A stretch of DNA of 10,448 bases, taken from contig CALZJV010000178.1 of the NCBI GenBank assembly GCA_945787595.1, forward strand, positions 1 to 10,448, read 5' to 3'. This stretch comes from an uncultured Desulfobacterales bacterium. Its GTDB lineage: Bacteria; Desulfobacterota; Desulfobacteria; Desulfobacterales; JAFDCJ01. The position numbers and the translations under genes are program-made. The notes under the pieces are model-generated. The model was given only the letters and a program-made list of their open reading frames with translations. It did not search any database and was not told the origin of the DNA. Shown piece by piece: positions 6,667 through 10,448 of the stretch (position 1 is its first letter; each line of letters begins with the position of its first letter).

Positions 6667-8757
6667 TTACTTCGCCTGGTCCCATTCATACACCAGCGGA
6701 GAGTCTTCCACCGGCCAGATTCCCTTATCCATGTTTTTTCCGCTTTGGAACGCGAGATAGCTGTATTTTCCGTAGTGGGTGATTTTTCGGGCCACCACGT
6801 CGGCATATTGAGGGGATAACGGCATAAACAAAGCAGCGCTTCGATTTTTAGTCGCGGGATGTTCGAACACACCAAAAAAAGTATCGAAGGGCTTATCATA
6901 TAACTTTTCATTGAGCGAAAAAGAATCTGATTGTATCGTGACCCCGGTCGGCATTTTTTGCAAGAGATCATTGCGCCGAGGAAGTCCGATCATCAAAATG
7001 TCATTTTCGGCAAGCATTTGCCTGTTCAACTCTCTTTCAGTGACGAACTCATTATGTTTCAATCCCAGTGACAGCGCAAGTATTGCGGCCGCATTTTTTA
7101 TTTGCGGGTCCAATTTTTCGGACAGCACGATTAAAACCGATGGAGAGCTTTTAAGGGCATTGACAGCCGGCGGTATTTCCGAAGGGGAAAGCCGCCGGAA
7201 GATATCATCATCGCGATCCGCTGTCAGTTTTTGAGGTCGATGGTCACTGATTAGCCCAAATGAGGTCGCCCGTCCGGAGACAAAGATTTTTTGGATAACC
7301 GTCTGTTGACGGGTCTTGAGCGCAAGCATTAGAGGAAAACTAAAATAGGGCCTGAGCTGGATGATCTGCCCTTTAACTCTCCAGGAACCGCCGGTGTGTT
7401 CGGCCCGAACCCCATCCAGCGAATACCGGGGTGCCCCCCGGCGATACACCCATTGATCAAAAAAACCTTGCAGAGACCGTTTGCCGCGGGTTTCAAATGC
7501 ATGCTGCAGGTCAGACCAGGAGGTCTGTTTGAACAGGCGGTTGCGATATATATCCCGCAATGCTCCCCAGAAAGCCTCTTCGCCCAGGATTCGGCGGATC
7601 ATATGAAAAACCATGGCCCCCTTGTCATAGCCGATTGTTCGGGTGATGGGGTCATTGCGACTTTGAAAGCGGTCCAGGGCAAAATCGTTTTTTGTTGTAA
7701 CCAGGGTTGAATAGTTTCTCAACCATTGTCGTCTGTGATCCAGGGCGGCCTGAGGGGATTTCAGCTCTTTGAACCGATAATCCGCCACATAGGCGGTCAA
7801 GCCTTCACTCCAATTGCCCTGATCATAATCCACATAGACTCCGTTGCCCCACCAGCAATGAGCGATTTCGTGACCCAGGCTGGTATGAATGATAAACGGC
7901 AACCGCAGCACATTGCCTCCCATGAGGGTGTAGGAAGGAAATCCGAATCCCGTAGGAAAGAAGTTTTCTACGACGGCGAATTTCTGGAACGGATAAACAC
8001 CAAAAAGATCCGAATAAAGCCTTAGATAACCGGCTGTCGCCTCCAAATATGCTGCAGCCAGGTGCCTGTTATGTGGCAGCAAATAGGTCGCCACTGTTAC
8101 AGCGTTGACGGACTTCTCTTCAACCACATACCGGGCGACGGAAAGGGATAGGCCCTCTACCGGATAGTTCACCTCCCAATCGGATACGGTTTTGCCGTTT
8201 TTGATCCGGTGACCCAGTGATCGGCCCGCGGTCACCGCAATCAGACCGGATGGGGCCGTGACCGTCACCCTGTAACTTGCCTGGCTGTCCACAAGTTGCG
8301 GGTACCAGCCGGCTCCGGCCAGCAAAAAACTGCCCTTTTCCGAAATGGTCGCTGCGACACCGAAACCGGGGTTATCCGTGTTTACGGGGCGCACCGGAAC
8401 AGGGTCATCAAATTTGGCCGAATATTGAATGGTCACCAGCACATTACCGGAAAATTCACGGGGTTCGAGGCTTAGCTGCAAACGGCCGTTAGCATAGTTG
8501 AACTTGCGCGGATCTCTGTTAACGTGTACCTTGATTCGGGTTGCGCGTTCAGAAAGGCGAAATTCCAGTACTTCGGTCCCCTTGGTTTTGATGGTGATAT
8601 CATTTAGGCTTGTTAAATTCTTGTCAGCCGGAAACAGTTCAATTTGAATGTGATGTGCCGCATTTAACCCTGCTGCCTGCGAAATCACGGCACAACTTAA
8701 TATGCCCAACAAGATCCCCAGTATTACCCAACAAGATTTCGGTTTAAATAATTCCAT
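6667..8757 (-). CDS. Exported M1-family zinc metallopeptidase with extra C-terminal domain
   Basis: The 696-residue product has a signal peptide (hydrophobic 10-26, cleavage near SQAA at 26-29). A beta-rich N-terminal domain runs to about 230 and the catalytic domain covers about 231-440. HEIAH (296-300) supplies two zinc-binding His residues and the general base Glu297; NWSEG gives the third ligand Glu318, and Tyr377 in GYDKGA matches the catalytic Tyr of the family. The spacing from the second His to the ligand Glu is 17 residues, not the usual 18. The GxMEN motif, whose Glu holds the substrate amino end in classical aminopeptidases, is absent: the matching place reads GFGFPS. After a beta segment (about 441-500), residues 530-690 form a domain I cannot assign. 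The start (ATG 8757) has only a weak ribosome binding site. It probably acts on peptides outside the cytoplasm, and classical aminopeptidase activity is doubtful. Confidence 0.88.
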   Translation of the reverse strand: MELFKPKSCWVILGILLGILSCAVISQAAGLNAAHHIQIELFPADKNLTSLNDITIKTKGTEVLEFRLSERATRIKVHVNRDPRKFNYANGRLQLSLEPREFSGNVLVTIQYSAKFDDPVPVRPVNTDNPGFGVAATISEKGSFLLAGAGWYPQLVDSQASYRVTVTAPSGLIAVTAGRSLGHRIKNGKTVSDWEVNYPVEGLSLSVARYVVEEKSVNAVTVATYLLPHNRHLAAAYLEATAGYLRLYSDLFGVYPFQKFAVVENFFPTGFGFPSYTLMGGNVLRLPFIIHTSLGHEIAHCWWGNGVYVDYDQGNWSEGLTAYVADYRFKELKSPQAALDHRRQWLRNYSTLVTTKNDFALDRFQSRNDPITRTIGYDKGAMVFHMIRRILGEEAFWGALRDIYRNRLFKQTSWSDLQHAFETRGKRSLQGFFDQWVYRRGAPRYSLDGVRAEHTGGSWRVKGQIIQLRPYFSFPLMLALKTRQQTVIQKIFVSGRATSFGLISDHRPQKLTADRDDDIFRRLSPSEIPPAVNALKSSPSVLIVLSEKLDPQIKNAAAILALSLGLKHNEFVTERELNRQMLAENDILMIGLPRRNDLLQKMPTGVTIQSDSFSLNEKLYDKPFDTFFGVFEHPATKNRSAALFMPLSPQYADVVARKITHYGKYSYLAFQSGKNMDKGIWPVEDSPLVYEWDQAK

Positions 8758-8789
8758 GATTCATTACCAAACGAGGCACTTTTTAGAAC

Positions 8790-8817
8790 AAATTAAGTAC
8801 TGTAAAGAATATGTCAA
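8790..8817 (-). promoter_or_regulatory. Candidate sigma-70-type promoter for the M1 peptidase gene
   Basis: On the minus strand a perfect TTGACA (8817-8812) is followed after 16 bases by TAATTT (8795-8790), a poor -10 match (3 of 6). Transcription would begin near 8783 and leave a leader of about 25 bases before ATG 8757. The -35 is good and the -10 weak, so the call is tentative. Confidence 0.35.
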
Positions 8818-8848
8818 AAGGCGGCGTGTCATTGACTTCCTTTCTTGC

Positions 8849-8894
8849 GGTGTTAGCTTTAGGGGGTTGATACTCAATGGTATTAGCTGACACC
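8849..8894. repeat. Inverted repeat in the divergent intergenic region
   Basis: GGTGTTAGCT (8849-8858) and AGCTGACACC (8885-8894) form a 10-bp inverted repeat with one G-T pair. The 26-base loop holds a smaller one (TTGA-TAC-TCAA, 8867-8877). It sits between the M1 gene (leftward) and the small-protein/TPR pair (rightward), so it could be a shared operator or an RNA hairpin in a leader. No T-run follows it on either strand. Confidence 0.4.
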
Positions 8895-9010
8895 CAAGCT
8901 GAGCGTGTAAATTTAATAATTGACCGTAAAATCGAGTTGATTCCCAATATAAATACAATTCAAGGGGTGATATCTCTTGAACCCATCTTTCCATAAAGGA
9001 GTTGGCATCA

Positions 9011-9139
9011 ATGGCCGACTCTTCAAATGCTTTAAAATGCTGTTCGATGGAAAAAAAGAAACTGAAGCAAGAGCTTGAGAAATGCAAAACTTTGAGTTTG
9101 TATTGGAGGACCGATGGCGAAACCATCAACGAATGCTGA
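9011..9139 (+). CDS. Small 42-residue charged protein overlapping the TPR gene
   Basis: This short frame starts at ATG 9011 with a strong ribosome binding site (AAAGGAG, 8995-9001, 9 bases before the start) and ends at TGA 9137-9139. It therefore overlaps the start of the TPR gene (ATG 9114) by 26 bases in another frame. The peptide has 42 residues, with a Lys/Glu-rich helical middle (MEKKKLKQELEKCK) that could form a short coiled coil, four cysteines (10, 11, 25, 42) and a polar tail (YWRTDGETINEC). It has no signal peptide or membrane segment. The ribosome binding site of the TPR gene lies inside this frame, which suggests translational coupling. I do not recognise a family; it could be a real small protein or a leader frame that controls TPR translation. 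Confidence 0.55.
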   Translation: MADSSNALKCCSMEKKKLKQELEKCKTLSLYWRTDGETINEC

Positions 9140-9740
9140 TCTAAACTATGTTCGCAAAGAAACATTATGGTTGGTTACACTTCTGGCCCTGGCGGTGGGT
9201 TTTTTTGGTGGGGTGATGCTTGGCGTATATAAGTCCGATACGGTAGATGTGCCGGGCCGCCCGGCACCATCCCCGGCAACTGCGCCTGACTCCGATAAGG
9301 CAGGTATGATAGCTGCGCTTGAAAAGGAAACCCTTTCCAATCCCGGCAATCTCGAGGCCTGGGTCGAGCTGGGAAACTCTTATTTTGATACGAACCAATA
9401 CGAAAAATCAATCGGTGCATACCGAAAGGCCCTGGAAATTAACCCGAACAATGCCAATGTCTGGACCGATATGGGCGTCATGTATCGGCGCAACGGCAAT
9501 CCGCAGGAAGCTATAAATGCATTCGATAAAGCTATCGAGGCAGATCCCAAGCATGAAGTTTCTCGTATGAACAAAGGCATCGTGCTGCTGCATGACCTGC
9601 AGGATGTTGAGGGTGCCTTAAAAGCCTGGGAAGGATTGCTGGAAATAAATCCTGTTGCCATGGCACCGACCGGTCGATCAGTGGATGAAATTGTCCAGCA
9701 ATTGAAGAAGCAAAAAAACCCGCAGGCCGTCGTTCAATAA
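9114..9740 (+). CDS. Membrane-anchored tetratricopeptide (TPR) protein
   Basis: The 208-residue product has one N-terminal membrane segment at about 17-38 (rich in Gly, Ala and Leu, with GFFGGVMLG) and a Pro/Ala-rich linker at 46-60. Three TPR-type units follow at about 79-112, 113-146 and 147-180; the first two close with EINPNN and EADPKH and carry the typical W.ELG..Y pattern. It is likely anchored in the inner membrane with the repeats in the periplasm, as in the TPR part of cytochrome c maturation factors (CcmI/NrfG-like) and similar scaffolds. The sequence does not identify the partner, and no cytochrome genes are nearby. GGAGG lies 4 bases before ATG 9114. It follows and overlaps the small gene at 9011 and converges on hslO, with 60 bases between the stops. 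Confidence 0.85.
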   Translation: MAKPSTNADLNYVRKETLWLVTLLALAVGFFGGVMLGVYKSDTVDVPGRPAPSPATAPDSDKAGMIAALEKETLSNPGNLEAWVELGNSYFDTNQYEKSIGAYRKALEINPNNANVWTDMGVMYRRNGNPQEAINAFDKAIEADPKHEVSRMNKGIVLLHDLQDVEGALKAWEGLLEINPVAMAPTGRSVDEIVQQLKKQKNPQAVVQ

Positions 9741-9786
9741 CGCGAACTCCAAGGTTGCATAAACAACATGGGAAAGTATCGGGAAA

Positions 9787-9812
9787 GGTCAATTGTTCTG
9801 TTAGCGTTGACC
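9787..9812. terminator. Possible hairpin between convergent TPR and Hsp33 genes
   Basis: GGTCAA (9787-9792) and TTGACC (9807-9812) form a perfect 6-bp inverted repeat with a 14-base loop that includes the Hsp33 stop codon. On the minus strand it is followed only by TTTCCC, so termination here would be weak. No other terminator is visible in the 60-base gap. Confidence 0.25.
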
Positions 9813-10448
9813 GTAAATTTCCCGGATGTCTATCTCCGTGAAATGATATGGCGTATTGCAGTAATGACAGCGCATTTCAAGCGGAAATGGTCCGTTATCC
9901 CGGACGTCTTTGAGATCTGCGATCGGCAGCAGCATTAACAGGCTGCGCACCCGATTGCGGTTACAGTGACACATGAACTCGATGCGGTGACTGGCTAAAA
10001 AGTTTGGTGAATATTGCCTGAAATTTTCGTTAATGAGAGTTTCAGGGTCGTCGTCTCCGGTGAAAACTTCTCCGAGTGAGGGCAGGCCGATGATCCGCTC
10101 CTCCAGACTTGCCGCCAAATCTTCACCGGCCTGGGGCATAGCCTGTAAAAACACCGCCCCGGCACCGGTGACCTGACCCCTGCGGTTGAATTTAATGCTC
10201 AAGTTGAAGGCCGTTGGGATTTGCTCGGATGTCAGGTAATAGTTTGCCAGATCCTGGGCGATATTGCCGTATTTGAGCATGACCTTTCCGGTAAAAGGAT
10301 GTTTGGCATCCTCTAAAAATTTTGTCACGGAAAGAAAACCGGCACCGAAAAAAAGCGACAGATTAAAGTCCTCCATGGGTTTTTCTATGGGAATGGGGAC
10401 ATTTTTTAAAAAACCGCGCACCTCGCCAAAAGCATTGGCTTCTACCAC
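9801..10448 (-). CDS. hslO: Hsp33 redox-regulated chaperone, 5' end outside the window
   Basis: Hsp33 is a cytoplasmic holdase switched on by oxidative unfolding. Here the last 215 codons are present; the full protein is usually about 290 residues, so roughly 75-85 N-terminal residues lie beyond the right edge. The first codon shown (GTG) is internal and not a start. Family marks in the visible part are the EANAFGEVRGF segment, the GQVTGAGA region at 91-98, and the C-terminal zinc redox switch: CHC (160-162) and CHYC (194-197), giving the CxC and CxxC pairs with the normal spacing of about 31 residues. All four zinc-binding cysteines are kept, so the switch should work. It converges with the TPR gene. 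Confidence 0.95.
   Translation of the reverse strand: MVEANAFGEVRGFLKNVPIPIEKPMEDFNLSLFFGAGFLSVTKFLEDAKHPFTGKVMLKYGNIAQDLANYYLTSEQIPTAFNLSIKFNRRGQVTGAGAVFLQAMPQAGEDLAASLEERIIGLPSLGEVFTGDDDPETLINENFRQYSPNFLASHRIEFMCHCNRNRVRSLLMLLPIADLKDVRDNGPFPLEMRCHYCNTPYHFTEIDIREIYGQR

Noticed and set aside
8764..9165. Minus-strand frame of 133 codons opposite the small gene and TPR start
   Set aside because: It has no ribosome binding site, lies antisense to two better-supported genes and covers the divergent promoter region.

Overview
The window looks like a chromosomal segment of a Desulfobacterota (former Deltaproteobacteria) bacterium, most plausibly of the Desulfobacterales. This is inferred from the gene mix (GAF-type sigma-54 activator, zinc-finger HDOD protein, ChaN-like and M1 peptidase genes, Hsp33), from moderate GC content and from many short palindromic intergenic repeats. 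No taxonomic marker gene is present. There are no tRNA or rRNA genes, transposases, phage genes or CRISPR arrays.

Layout, left to right. Positions 1-108 hold a strongly self-complementary element cut by the left edge. A small exported protein of unknown function (139-498, minus) follows, then a gene-free stretch with a hairpin. Next come a sigma-54-dependent transcriptional activator (942-2501, plus) and a zinc-finger/HDOD signalling protein (2794-3840, plus). The HDOD gene converges, with a 10-base gap, on an unknown lipoprotein (3851-4585, minus). A 159-base nested inverted-repeat element (4690-4848) separates the lipoprotein from a zinc-ribbon NUDIX hydrolase (4871-5437, minus). A ChaN/Tiki-family exported protein (5564-6415, minus) lies upstream of the NUDIX gene, and an exported M1-family metallopeptidase (6667-8757, minus) lies upstream of that, separated by REP-like palindromes. 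A divergent intergenic region at 8758-9010 carries an inverted repeat and a possible promoter. From it a 42-codon gene (9011-9139, plus) leads into, and overlaps, a membrane-anchored TPR protein (9114-9740, plus). The window closes with the 3' part of the Hsp33 redox chaperone gene (9801-10448, minus), which runs off the right edge.

Functionally this is mostly a housekeeping and envelope region rather than an obvious defence or mobile island. The M1 peptidase, ChaN-like protein and NUDIX hydrolase lie in one direction and may be partly co-transcribed. The regulator and HDOD protein are signalling proteins without an evident local target. The points that most deserve a second look are the folded element at 1-108, the layered palindrome at 4690-4848, the small gene coupled to the TPR gene, and the M1 peptidase, which lacks the classical aminopeptidase motif and has an unassigned C-terminal domain. 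I did not find a clear new multi-gene system.
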